From Saccharopolyspora gloriosae (GTDB lineage: Bacteria > Actinomycetota > Actinomycetes > Mycobacteriales > Pseudonocardiaceae), in NCBI RefSeq assembly GCF_014203325.1, contig NZ_JACHIV010000001.1, positions 6,511,501-6,575,500 of the forward strand: a stretch of DNA of 64,000 nt. The letters run 5' to 3'. The translations under genes were made by a program, and so were the position numbers. The notes under the pieces were generated by a model. The model worked only from the letters and a program-made list of their open reading frames with translations, made no database searches and had not been told where the DNA came from. Below, in pieces: positions 36,407 to 44,891 of this stretch; position 1 is the stretch's first letter; the number at the start of each line of letters is the position of its first letter.

Positions 36407-37900
36407 TCAGCTCGCAGCGCAGGAGACGTCCTGGTCGGGGCGGGTTCCGTCGACCAGGAACGCGGTGGTGATGGCCGCGGCGCAGGCGTTGCCGCTGTTC
36501 ATGTAGGTGCCGTGGCCGGATTCGTCCGCGCTCACCAGCCGGGCGCGGTCGCCGAACTTCTCGCGGAGCAGTTCGGCGCCGCGGTGCGGGGTGACCGGGT
36601 CGCGGCGGTTCTGCAGGATGAGCACGTTGTCCGGCCCGTCGGCGAGCACGGGCACCGGCGGTTCGGCGGGTTCGTGCGACCAGAACGCGCAGGGCAGCAC
36701 GTTGGCGGTGGCGGCGCCGTACAGCGGGTACTTCTCGCGGTCCTCGGCGACGCCGCGCCGGTAGGTCTCGACGTCCTCGGGCCATTGAACGTCGTTGCAG
36801 GTCACCGAGAGGAACACCGACAGCGAGTTGTCGGCCGCCGACGGCGCGACGGGGGCGGTGCCGGCGAGCTGGCGGCGCACCGCCGCTTCGTCGGACCGGT
36901 GCAGCGACTGCCAGAGCTGCGCGGTCCTGCCGTAGGCGGGTTCACCGAACAGCCCGCCGAAGGTGGCCAGCCGGAACACGCCGCCGTCGACGCCGGCCAT
37001 CGGGCTCTCGTCGAGGCGTTCGGCGAGCGCGAAGTAGGTCCGGCGCACCTCTTCCGGCGTGCTGCCCAGGCCGTAGGACCCGTGGCGTTCGGCGAGCCAC
37101 GCCGCGAAGTCGGGGAAGGTCTGCTCGGTGCCGAGCGCGTAGCGGCGCATCCCGTCGCGGTCCAGGACGGTGTCGCCGATGTTGCTGTCGAGCACGACGC
37201 GGTCGGTGCGTTCCGGGAACATCGAGGCGTAGGCGGCGCCGAGCGCGGTGCCGTAGGACGCCCCGTAGTAGCTGGCCTTCTCCTCGCCGAGCGCGGCCCG
37301 GACGCGGTCCAGGTCGCGGGCCATGTTCGCGGTGGTGAGGCTGCGCAGCACGCCGTCCTGGTCGTGCTGGGCGCACTGGTCGGCGATGGTGCGGGCGACC
37401 TCGGCGCGTTCGGTGACCGCCGCGTCGTCGACCGCGTAGGGCGGGATGTTGCCGTACGTGGCCTGCTCGTCGGTGAATCCGCAGCTCACCGGCGCGGAGT
37501 GCCCCGCTCCCCTGGTGTCCATCCCGATCAGGTCGTAGCCCTCCATGACCGATGCGGGCAGCCCCTGGTTGGCGAGGTCGACCGAGAAGGACAGCCCGGA
37601 GCCGCCCGGTCCGCCTTGGTTGAGCAGCATCACGCCGCGCCGCCGGTCGGGCCGTTCACTGGCCAGCCGCGAGATCATGAGGTCGATCTGCGGGCCGTCG
37701 GGGTCCGCGTAGTTCACCGGTACCGGCACCGTGGCGCACTGCAGCGGGTGGGCCCCGGCCGCGACGTCCTCGGGGCACGGGCCCCAGGCCGGTCCGGGCG
37801 GTGCCCCTTCGGCCATGCTCGGGGCCGCCAGCAGCGAGCCCGCCAGACCCACCGCGATCAGCGTGGCCGCGCTCCGGCCCGCGTTCCTTCTGAGATCCAT
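36407..37900 (-). CDS. Secreted alpha/beta-hydrolase peptidase (TAP/SlpD type, S33)
   Basis: 497 aa. Signal peptide ~1-30 (AATLIAVGLAGSLLAAPSMAEGA). Alpha/beta-hydrolase with oxyanion region LLNQGGPGGSG, GMDTRGAGHS, nucleophile in GASYGT, and a C-terminal TAP-like domain carrying the Asp (RRDPVTP) and His (ESGHGTYM). Cys pairs near the N-terminus (GPCPED, LQCATV) and elsewhere suggest disulfides. Streptomyces relatives remove tripeptides from secreted proteins. GGCGGAG precedes ATG 37900. Confidence 0.93.
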   Translation of the reverse strand: MDLRRNAGRSAATLIAVGLAGSLLAAPSMAEGAPPGPAWGPCPEDVAAGAHPLQCATVPVPVNYADPDGPQIDLMISRLASERPDRRRGVMLLNQGGPGGSGLSFSVDLANQGLPASVMEGYDLIGMDTRGAGHSAPVSCGFTDEQATYGNIPPYAVDDAAVTERAEVARTIADQCAQHDQDGVLRSLTTANMARDLDRVRAALGEEKASYYGASYGTALGAAYASMFPERTDRVVLDSNIGDTVLDRDGMRRYALGTEQTFPDFAAWLAERHGSYGLGSTPEEVRRTYFALAERLDESPMAGVDGGVFRLATFGGLFGEPAYGRTAQLWQSLHRSDEAAVRRQLAGTAPVAPSAADNSLSVFLSVTCNDVQWPEDVETYRRGVAEDREKYPLYGAATANVLPCAFWSHEPAEPPVPVLADGPDNVLILQNRRDPVTPHRGAELLREKFGDRARLVSADESGHGTYMNSGNACAAAITTAFLVDGTRPDQDVSCAAS

Positions 37901-37994
37901 CTCCGCCCCTCATCTCCGGGTTGGTCTCCCCGGGGAGGAACTCAAGGCCGTGCCCTCAGGTCCAGGTCAAGCGCGGCGGGCGGAGTTGCTCCGT

Positions 37995-38642
37995 TCAGCC
38001 CAGCCGGTCGAGCGCGGCGGGGAGCTCGGCGATGTCGCCGAGGACGCGGTGCGCGCCGGCGAGGGCGTCCTCGGCCGGTGGGAAGTGCGGGTTGGGCACG
38101 GCGAACACGGTGGCGCCGGAGGCGGTGGCGGCGCGCAGGCCGTTGCTGGAGTCCTCGACGGCGGCGCATTCGGGCGCGGTGGTGCCGAGCAGCCGCGCCG
38201 CTTCCAGGTACACGTCGGGGGCGGGTTTGCCGGCGCCGACCTGTTCGCTGGAGAGGGTGGCGCCGACGTCGAGCCCGGTGCTGTCGAGGAAGGCGCGGAT
38301 GATGCGCGGCGGCGCGGAGCTGGCGATGGCGATGGGGAACTTCGCGGCGACGGCGCGCACGGTCGCCACGGCGCCGGGCAGCACGGGGGCGTCGTCGGCG
38401 TAGACGCGGGCCATCTCGGTGATGACGGTGTCGGCGGCGTCGTCGGCGGTGAGCCGGGTGCCGAGGTCGTCGACGAGGTAGCGGGCCCACTCCGGGGTGC
38501 TCATGCCCTGCATGGCTTCGGTGGCGCCGTCGGCCCACCGGCCGCCGTGCGCTGCGACGACGTCGCGGCGGATGCGGTCCCAGAGTTGTTCGGAGTCGAC
38601 GAGGACGCCGTCGAGGTCGAAGAGCACGGCTGCGGGTGGCAC
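37995..38642 (-). CDS. HAD superfamily hydrolase, beta-phosphoglucomutase-like
   Basis: 215 aa from GTG 38642; TACGAT lies seven bases upstream with no ribosome site (leaderless). HAD motifs: I LFDLDGVLVDSE, II ASSAPP, III GAGKPAPDVY, IV AVEDSSNGLRAA. The cap lies at ~20-80. This group includes beta-phosphoglucomutase and sugar-phosphate phosphatases; the exact substrate cannot be read. Confidence 0.92.
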   Translation of the reverse strand: MPPAAVLFDLDGVLVDSEQLWDRIRRDVVAAHGGRWADGATEAMQGMSTPEWARYLVDDLGTRLTADDAADTVITEMARVYADDAPVLPGAVATVRAVAAKFPIAIASSAPPRIIRAFLDSTGLDVGATLSSEQVGAGKPAPDVYLEAARLLGTTAPECAAVEDSSNGLRAATASGATVFAVPNPHFPPAEDALAGAHRVLGDIAELPAALDRLG

Positions 38643-38891
38643 GCCGCCGATCGTAGGAGTTCGGGTGCGGTGTTCGCGCCTGCCGGGCGGCGCGGCGCCG
38701 AATTGCTCCGATCGCGTGCCCGCGCTGCGTCGATCGGAGTCGTGTCGGTTGTGGGCCTGCTCATGGTGGCTGGCCGGAGCCTCCCGAGAAAGTTAGCATG
38801 GCGAACGAAATAGATCGGTGGGCGTTCACCCTTGCGAGGTTCGCGGCGCGGAACGGCTCACCCCGTTCCGAGAACCGAGGAGTGGCGGCCG

Positions 38892-40118
38892 ATGAGCGGC
38901 ACGCACGACGTCCGGCTGCTGGACGTCTTCAAGGGCCAGCCCAAGGCGGTGTGGATCACGGCGTTCGCCGCGGTGATCGCCTTCATGGGCATCGGGCTGG
39001 TCGACCCGATCCTGCTGTCCATCGCCGAAGCCCTGCACGCCGGGCCCGAGCAGGTGACCTTGCTGTTCTCGTCCTACCTGGGCGTTCAGGTCGTCGCGAT
39101 GCTCATCACCGGCGCGTTCAGCGCCCGCTTCGGCCCGAAGCGGACCGTGGTGACCGGCCTGGTCCTGATCGTGCTGGCCACCGTCGCCTGCGCGCTCGCC
39201 GCGTCGATCGGGCAGCTCGTGGCGCTGCGGGCGGTGTGGGGCCTGGGCAACGCGTTCTTCATCGCCACCGCCCTGTCGGTGATCGTCGGGGCGGCCAGCG
39301 GCGGGCAGCAGGCGGCGATCCTGCTCTACGAGGCGGCGCTCGGCATCGGCCTGTCCACCGGCCCGCTGCTCGGCGCGCTGCTGGGCAACATCTCCTGGCG
39401 CGGCCCGTTCGCGGGCACCGCGGTGCTGATGGCCATCGCGCTGGTGCTCTCGGCCGGTTTCCTGCCCGCCGACGAGAAGGACCCGGCGAAGCGGCCGAAG
39501 GTCCGGCTGCTCGACCCGCTGCGCGCCCTCAAGCACGGCGGCCTGCTGCGCACGGCGCTCGGCTCGGCGTTCTACACGGCGGCGTTCTTCGTGGTGCTGG
39601 CCTGGGCGCCGTTCGTGCTGGAGTTCGGCGCCATCGCCGTCGGCCTGGTGTTCTTCGGCTGGGGCCTGTGCGTGGCGGTCGCCGGCGTGACGCTCGCCCC
39701 GAAGCTCGCCGCCCGGTTCGGCGACGCGGGCGGCACGGTGCTCGCGGTGCTGCTCTACGCGGTGCTGCTGGCGGTGATGGCGATCGGGCCGAAGCCGGTC
39801 GTGGTGGTCGCGGTGATCCTCAGCGGTATCGCCTCCGGCCTGCTCAACACCTTGTTCACCGGGACCGCGATGAGCGTGAGCGACGCGCCGCGCCCGGTGG
39901 CCAGCGCCGGGTACAACTTCTGCCGCTGGTTCGGCGGGGCCGTGGCGGCGACCCTGGTCGGGCACGTCGCGGACTGGTTCGGTTCGCCGCACGCCCCGTT
40001 CGCGGTGGCCGCGGTGCTGTGCGTGATCTCGGCGTGCCTGCTGGTCGCGGACCTGCGCAAGCGGGAGGACCCGCACCGCATCCCGGTGGAGGCCGCCGCC
40101 GTCGGCGAGGAGTTCTGA
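38892..40118 (+). CDS. MFS transporter, probable exporter
   Basis: 408 aa, ATG 38892 with GAGGAG about ten bases upstream. Twelve predicted helices. Motif A-like GAFSARFGPKRTVVTGL, a helix 5 segment with GIGLSTGPLLGALLGNISWR resembling motif C of drug antiporters (G.....GP..GG), and a second-half APKLAARFGDAGG loop. A family role in drug or metabolite efflux is likely; the substrate is unknown. It is followed by a pair of long palindromic hairpins. Confidence 0.9.
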   Translation: MSGTHDVRLLDVFKGQPKAVWITAFAAVIAFMGIGLVDPILLSIAEALHAGPEQVTLLFSSYLGVQVVAMLITGAFSARFGPKRTVVTGLVLIVLATVACALAASIGQLVALRAVWGLGNAFFIATALSVIVGAASGGQQAAILLYEAALGIGLSTGPLLGALLGNISWRGPFAGTAVLMAIALVLSAGFLPADEKDPAKRPKVRLLDPLRALKHGGLLRTALGSAFYTAAFFVVLAWAPFVLEFGAIAVGLVFFGWGLCVAVAGVTLAPKLAARFGDAGGTVLAVLLYAVLLAVMAIGPKPVVVVAVILSGIASGLLNTLFTGTAMSVSDAPRPVASAGYNFCRWFGGAVAATLVGHVADWFGSPHAPFAVAAVLCVISACLLVADLRKREDPHRIPVEAAAVGEEF

Positions 40119-40129
40119 CCCGAACCCCG

Positions 40130-40237
40130 GTGAACGGACCGTTCGCCCAATCCCGTTGGACGAACGGTCCGTTCACTTTTCGGCACCGGGGTGAACGGTC
40201 CGTTCGTCCGATCCGCTTGGACGAACGGTCCGTTCAC
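40130..40237. repeat. Two tandem long hairpins built from a 13-bp palindrome
   Basis: Hairpin 1 (40130-40176): 21-nt arms with one mismatch and a 5-nt loop. Hairpin 2 (40191-40237): perfect 19-bp stem GTGAACGGTCCGTTCGTCC and complement with a 9-nt loop. Each arm is itself a palindrome GAACGGNCCGTTC, giving four copies. Position after the MFS gene suggests a terminator; the same motif could also be bound by a protein. Confidence 0.85.
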
Positions 40238-40453
40238 TCCTGTCGCGGACCGGGTGCTCGGCGGGATCATGCTGAGTGCCGGTGATGGCGCAGAGTGAGC
40301 AAGTCACGCGAACCAGCGACCGAAACCGCCGCTGCATGCGCAACGTGAGCGACCTAGCGTCATGATTTCGGGTGCTGTTCACCTTCTTGTCCAGGAACTC
40401 TCGCCTGATCGGCATAGCGTCACGGTGTTCCTGACTGACATCTGGAGGTCCGT

Positions 40454-42511
40454 TTGCCTTCCCGACCGGACAGCGGGCGGGTCGTCCCGCTCCCACTTCT
40501 GTCGAACCACTCCGCGCGCCGCGCCTCGGCGACCTGCAAGTACCGCTGCGGCAACGCCTGCGCGCACGAGGCGCCGAACACCTCGGACAACGGCTACTTC
40601 GGCGACATCGTGGAGAGCGTGCTCGACCGCCGCGGCGCGCTCAAAGCGGGCGGCGTGCTGGCGCTCGCCGTCGGGGGCGCCGCCGCGCTGTCCGGCACCG
40701 CCGCGGCCGCCGCACCACCGGCGGCAGCGGGCGGACCGGTGGTGCCGGGCACCGACTTCGCGCCGGTCGCGCCGAACAAGGAAGACCGCGTCACGATCCC
40801 CGAGGGCTACGAGCAGGGCATCGTGATCCGCTGGGGCGACCCGCTCGTCGAGGGCGCGCCGGAGTTCGACTTCCACGGCCAGACCGCGGAGGCCCAGGAG
40901 AAGCAGTTCGGCTACAACAACGACTTCGCCGGGCTCGTCCCGCTGGACGGCGAGGGCAGGCGGGGCCTGCTCGTGGTCAACCACGAGTACACCACCGAGT
41001 CGCACATGTTCTCGAACTACGACGAGGACAACCCCACCGAGCAGCAGGTCCGCATCTCGTGGGCCGCGCACGGCCTGTCCGTGGTGTACGTGGAGAAGGA
41101 CCGCGCCAAGGGGCTCGTGCCGAAGCCCAGCGAGTACAACCGGCGGATCACCCTGAACACCGAGTTCGAGGTGCGCGGACCCGCGGCGGGCAGCGACCAC
41201 CTCAAGACCTCGGCGGACCCCACCGGCACCAAGGTGTTCGGCACCCAGAACAACTGCGCGGGCGGCGTCACCCCGTGGGGCACGATCCTGTCCGGCGAGG
41301 AGAACTTCCACCAGTACTTCGGGCACTCCGAGCTGATCACCGATCCGGTCGCGGCGAAGCGCTACGAGCGCTACGCCGTCGGCACCGGTGAGACCGACCG
41401 CAAGTGGGAGCGCTTCGACAAGCGCTGGGACGTCTCCCAGGAGCCGAACGAGGCGCACCGCTTCGGCTGGATCGTGGAGATCGACCCGAACGACCCCGAG
41501 TCGACGCCGATCAAGCACACCGCGCTGGGCCGCTTCAAGCACGAGGGCGCGACCATCAAGATCGCCGACGACGGCCGGGTCGTTGCCTACTCCGGTGACG
41601 ACGAGCGCTTCGACTACATCTACAAGTACGTCTCGAACGGGCGCTTCAAGCCCGGCAAGAGCGCGCACGCGCGGCGGCACAACTCGGCGCTGCTCGACGA
41701 CGGCACCCTCTACGTCGCCAAGTTCAGCGGCAACAGCCCGCCCGAGGAGATCGACGGCACCGGGAAGCTGCCCGCGGACGGGCACTTCGACGGCACCGGC
41801 GAGTGGCTGAAGCTGGCCAGCGGCACCGAGTCCTTCGTGCCGGGCTTCACCGCCGACGAGGTCTACGTGTTCACCCGGCTCGCCGCCGACGAGCTGGGCG
41901 CGACGAAGATGGACCGCCCGGAGGACATCGAGCCCAACCCGGTCAACGGCCGCATCTACTGCGCCCTGACGAACAACTCCAACCGCGGCTCCGAGGGCAA
42001 CGCGGCACCGGACGAGGCCAACCCGCGCGTCGGCAACAAGCACGGGCACATCCTGGAGTTCGACGACGACACCACCGGCACCGAGTTCCGCTGGAACCTG
42101 CTGCTGGTCTGCGGTGACCCGAACGATCCGGGCACCTACTTCGGCGGTTTCGACAAGTCCCAGGTCAGCCCGATCTCCTGCCCGGACAACGTGACCTTCG
42201 ACCGGTTCGGCAACCTGTGGATCACGACCGACGGCAACGAGCTCGGCTCCAACGACGGCCTGTTCGCGGTGCCGGTCGACGGTCCGGAGCGCGGCAAGGT
42301 GAAGCAGTTCCTCACCGTGCCGGTGGGCGCAGAGACCTGCGGTCCCGTGGTGCTCGACGACCTGATCACGGTCAACGTGCAGCACCCCGGCGAGGACGCC
42401 GAGGACGCCCAGCACCCGACCTCGCACTGGCCGGACGGCGGCGATTCGCAGCCGCGGCCGTCGGTGGCCGTGGTGTGGCGGCAGGACGGCGGTGAGATCG
42501 GCCGACGCTGA
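40454..42511 (+). CDS. PhoX-family alkaline phosphatase (DUF839)
   Basis: 685 aa. Start TTG 40454, with GGAGG five bases upstream. A Tat-like leader is internal (DRRGALKAGGVLALAVGG, about residues 58-80), preceded by ~55 residues as usual in PhoX. Landmarks: LLVVNHEYTTESHMF, NNCAGGVTPWGTILSGEENF, WIVEIDP, HEGATIKI, YIYKYVS, FTRLAADELGATKMDRPEDI, CPDNVTFDRFGNLWITTDGN. These carry the acidic Ca/Fe ligands. It hydrolyses phosphomonoesters outside the cell. A GTTCACC (40377-40383) upstream resembles half of a PHO box, hence possible PhoP control; weak. Confidence 0.92.
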   Translation: MPSRPDSGRVVPLPLLSNHSARRASATCKYRCGNACAHEAPNTSDNGYFGDIVESVLDRRGALKAGGVLALAVGGAAALSGTAAAAAPPAAAGGPVVPGTDFAPVAPNKEDRVTIPEGYEQGIVIRWGDPLVEGAPEFDFHGQTAEAQEKQFGYNNDFAGLVPLDGEGRRGLLVVNHEYTTESHMFSNYDEDNPTEQQVRISWAAHGLSVVYVEKDRAKGLVPKPSEYNRRITLNTEFEVRGPAAGSDHLKTSADPTGTKVFGTQNNCAGGVTPWGTILSGEENFHQYFGHSELITDPVAAKRYERYAVGTGETDRKWERFDKRWDVSQEPNEAHRFGWIVEIDPNDPESTPIKHTALGRFKHEGATIKIADDGRVVAYSGDDERFDYIYKYVSNGRFKPGKSAHARRHNSALLDDGTLYVAKFSGNSPPEEIDGTGKLPADGHFDGTGEWLKLASGTESFVPGFTADEVYVFTRLAADELGATKMDRPEDIEPNPVNGRIYCALTNNSNRGSEGNAAPDEANPRVGNKHGHILEFDDDTTGTEFRWNLLLVCGDPNDPGTYFGGFDKSQVSPISCPDNVTFDRFGNLWITTDGNELGSNDGLFAVPVDGPERGKVKQFLTVPVGAETCGPVVLDDLITVNVQHPGEDAEDAQHPTSHWPDGGDSQPRPSVAVVWRQDGGEIGRR

Positions 42512-42521
42512 TCTCACCTGC

Positions 42522-42564
42522 GAGCGCGGGGGCCTTCCGAATCCGGGAGGCCCTCGTTGCGCTC
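42522..42564. terminator. Hairpin terminator after phoX-like gene
   Basis: Compound stem: GAGCGC / GCGCTC outside and GGGCCTTCC / GGGAGGCCC (one G-T pair) inside. Confidence 0.65.
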
Positions 42565-42868
42565 GTCAGCCCCGTCGGCGCGAGCGCCCAGTGGTGCTCG
42601 TGCTCCGCCGCTCCCGTTCCTGCTCGGTGAGCCGCTTCGCCTGCGACGGCCGGTCGGCGGAACCGAGTCGCGACCGCGACCGGCATCGCGGGCACGCCGA
42701 GGTTCGGCAGGCACAGCAACGGCACCGATCGGGTCGCGGCCTCGCACTGGACGCGGTCGCGGCGACGTCGATGCTGGTCACCGGAGTGCCTTAGCCGTCC
42801 ACCCGGGCGAGGTCAAGACCGTCCAGCGGAGTGGGACGACCGGCGACCGTGCGCCATCGTGCGACGGA
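42565..42868. other. Intergenic stretch without a recognisable gene
   Basis: Short open frames exist on both strands but all translate into Arg/Ser-rich sequence with no family resemblance. It may be the remnant of a lost gene; nothing can be supported beyond a TACGAT -10-like box at 42869-42874 for the next gene. Confidence 0.35.
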
Positions 42869-42881
42869 TACGATTCAGACC

Positions 42882-43565
42882 ATGTCTGAACGTCCGATCG
42901 CCCTGGTCACGGGTGCTTCCCGTGGCGTCGGGGCCGCAGTCGCCCGCGCCCTTTCCGAAACCCACGACGTGCTGCTCGGCGGCCGGGACGGCGAGGCGCT
43001 GCGCGCGTTGGCGGCGGAGATCGACGGCGCCCGGCCGTGGCCGGTGGAACTGACCGACGCCGACGCGGTGGCCGCGGCGGTGCGCGACATCGACCGGCTG
43101 GACGTGCTGGTGCACAGCGCCGGTCTCGTCGAGCTCGGCGCGGTCGCGGACACCGGCGTGGACTCGTGGCGGCGCACCTTCGAGCTGAACCTGTTCGCGG
43201 TGACCGAGCTGACGCGGCTGCTGCTGCCGACCTTGCGCGCCGACTCCGGCCACGTGGTGCTGATCAACTCCGGTGCGGGCAAGGAGGCGAAGCCGAACTG
43301 GGGCTCCTACGCGGCGAGCAAGTTCGCGCTGCGCGCGTTCGCCGACGTGCTGCGCGCCGAGGAAGCGGCCAACGGCGTGCGGGTGACCTCGGTCTTCCCC
43401 GGCCGGATCAACACCGACATGCAGCGAGAGGTGCGCGACTCCGAGGGCGGCGAGTTCCAGCCGGAGCGCTACCTGCGTCCCGAGTCGGTCGCCGGGCCGG
43501 TCTGCTCCGCCGTGCGCGCCGCCGACGACGCGCACCTCACCGAGATCGTCGTCCGCCCTTCCTGA
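42882..43565 (+). CDS. Short-chain dehydrogenase/reductase
   Basis: 227 aa from ATG 42882; TACGAT lies seven bases upstream and there is no ribosome site (leaderless). SDR features: ALVTGASRGVGAAVA, GGRDGEAL after strand 2 (Arg suggests NADPH), VHSAGL in place of NNAG, INSGAGKEAKPNWGSYAASK with catalytic Ser/Tyr/Lys, and VFPGRINTD. The shape fits the actinobacterial short SDR group that often acts on small carbonyls. It is followed 48 bp later by a YnfA gene with its own -10 box. Confidence 0.9.
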   Translation: MSERPIALVTGASRGVGAAVARALSETHDVLLGGRDGEALRALAAEIDGARPWPVELTDADAVAAAVRDIDRLDVLVHSAGLVELGAVADTGVDSWRRTFELNLFAVTELTRLLLPTLRADSGHVVLINSGAGKEAKPNWGSYAASKFALRAFADVLRAEEAANGVRVTSVFPGRINTDMQREVRDSEGGEFQPERYLRPESVAGPVCSAVRAADDAHLTEIVVRPS

Positions 43566-43613
43566 ACCGCACCCGACGACGCCCGGGCGGGGCGCCGCAC
43601 CTAGCGTGACGTC

Positions 43614-43946
43614 GTGACCGTGCTGCGTTCGATCGTGCTGTTCGCCCTGGCCGCCGTGGCGGAGATCGGCGGGGCCTGGCTGGTCTGGCAGGGAGTGCGC
43701 GAGCACAAGGGCCTGCTGTGGATGGGCGCCGGAGTGCTCGCGCTCGGCGCCTATGGCTTCGTGGCCACGTTGCAGCCGGACGCGAACTTCGGACGCATCC
43801 TCGCCGCGTACGGCGGTGTCTTCGTCGCGGGCTCGCTCGGCTGGGCGATGCTGCTCGACGGGTTCCGCCCGGACCGCTGGGACCTGGCGGGCGCCGCCCT
43901 CTGCCTGCTCGGCGTCGCCGTGATCATGTACGCGCCCCGGTCCTGA
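43614..43946 (+). CDS. YnfA family small membrane protein (UPF0060)
   Basis: 110 aa from GTG 43614; TAGCGT six bases upstream (leaderless). Four transmembrane helices. Family phrases: [69 protein letters not shown]. Resembles small multidrug-resistance-type proteins; function poorly defined. Confidence 0.95.
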   Translation: MTVLRSIVLFALAAVAEIGGAWLVWQGVREHKGLLWMGAGVLALGAYGFVATLQPDANFGRILAAYGGVFVAGSLGWAMLLDGFRPDRWDLAGAALCLLGVAVIMYAPRS

Positions 43947-43975
43947 GCTCGCGGTCCGAAAGCGGCCTCAGGACG

Positions 43976-44015
43976 CGAGAACGGGAGGGCGTCCGCGGAC
44001 ACCCTCCCGTTCTCG
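43976..44015. terminator. Bidirectional hairpin terminator
   Basis: Perfect 14-bp stem CGAGAACGGGAGGG / CCCTCCCGTTCTCG with a 12-nt loop that itself contains GTCC-GC-GGAC, between convergent YnfA and OmpA-like genes. Confidence 0.88.
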
Positions 44016-44028
44016 CCACCGCGAGCCG

Positions 44029-44568
44029 CTACTGCACGCTGATCGTCGCGTGCCGATCGGTCTCCTGCCCGCCTTCGGCGGGACCCTTGCCGACGACCTC
44101 CAGCCGCTCGGCGGGCACGCCCGCCTCCGCGAACTTGTCCGCGACGGCCTGCGCCCGCTGCTGGGAGAGCTGCTGGTCCTCCGGCGACGGGCTGCCGGTG
44201 TTGGCGACGAAGCCTTCGACGGTGAACTTCAGTTCCTGCGGCGCGTTCTTGGCCAGTTCCGCGGCCTTCGTCGCGGTCTGCTCGCCCTGCTCGGTCAGCT
44301 CCGGGCTGTCGGCCTGGAAGGTGATCGGGCTCTGCTGCAGCGCCTGGTCGATCTGCTGCTGCAGCGCGGCCTTCGCCGCGGCCGGGTCGGGGCCCGGAGG
44401 AGGCGGCGGCGCCTGTTCCTGCTGCTGCTCCTGGGCGGGCGGCGGCGGGGCGGGCACTTGGCCTTCCTGGCCCCCTTGCCCTTGGTTCCCGCCGCCGGAG
44501 CAGCCGCTGAGCAGCGCGACGGCGAGCGTGGCCGCGGCCACGCCGTAGTGGGCTTTCGTTCGGTCCAT
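44029..44568 (-). CDS. OmpA-family lipoprotein
   Basis: 179 aa. ATG 44568 with GGAGGT five bases upstream. Lipoprotein signal with lipobox LLSGC (Cys near residue 23). A Gly/Gln/Pro-rich linker to about residue 70 is followed by a C-terminal OmpA-like domain (ITFQADSPELTEQGEQTATK, LKFTVEGFVANTGSPSPEDQ, LSQQRAQAVADKFAEAGV, RLEVVGKGP) that normally binds peptidoglycan. Anchored outside the membrane and probably tethered to the wall. Confidence 0.92.
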   Translation of the reverse strand: MDRTKAHYGVAAATLAVALLSGCSGGGNQGQGGQEGQVPAPPPPAQEQQQEQAPPPPPGPDPAAAKAALQQQIDQALQQSPITFQADSPELTEQGEQTATKAAELAKNAPQELKFTVEGFVANTGSPSPEDQQLSQQRAQAVADKFAEAGVPAERLEVVGKGPAEGGQETDRHATISVQ

Positions 44569-44792
44569 GCCGACCTCCGCAGTCGAGCTCGCCGGGCGCG
44601 TGCGGCACCCGGTGCGTGGGCGAGTCCCATTGGATGCCGCGGACGCCTGGCGGGCAGGTCGGGATCAGCGGCTCAACTCGATCGTGTGAAACCGGTGCGG
44701 TTGCGAGATGACCCGCAGGGCCGGTGCGCGTGGCGGTCCGGCGCATGTCACACGGCGTTTCAGGTGGTTTCGGGCCCACCCGCTCGACAGAA

Positions 44793-44832
44793 GTTACTGC
44801 TAAGTAATACGCTGGAGTTACCGACGAGTAAG
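44793..44832. promoter_or_regulatory. Two operator-like sites before fadE5
   Basis: GTTACTGCTAAGTAAT (44793-44808) and GTTACCGACGAGTAAG (44817-44832) match the pattern N-Y-TAC-Y-N5-GTA-R-N shared with sites at 55239 and 58460-58491. A TetR-type repressor encoded at 57637 is the likely ligand. Confidence 0.6.
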
Positions 44833-44891
44833 GCCATGTCCGGAGAGCGGGGCCGGCTCGGGATCATCAGTTCGGAGAGGGAGCCTGCGAA

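Noticed and set aside
36393-36785. Alternative reading of the peptidase C-terminus through the 14-bp repeats
   Set aside because: The 36407 frame retains the catalytic His region and a normal TAP-like end; the other frame loses them.
42492-42794. 100-codon frame after the PhoX-type gene
   Set aside because: Arg-rich, overlaps the phoX stop and terminator, no ribosome site or family.
44793-44832. KstR-type operator
   Set aside because: The pattern TNNAACNNGTTNNA is not matched; the sites fit the local TAC-N-GTA motif instead.
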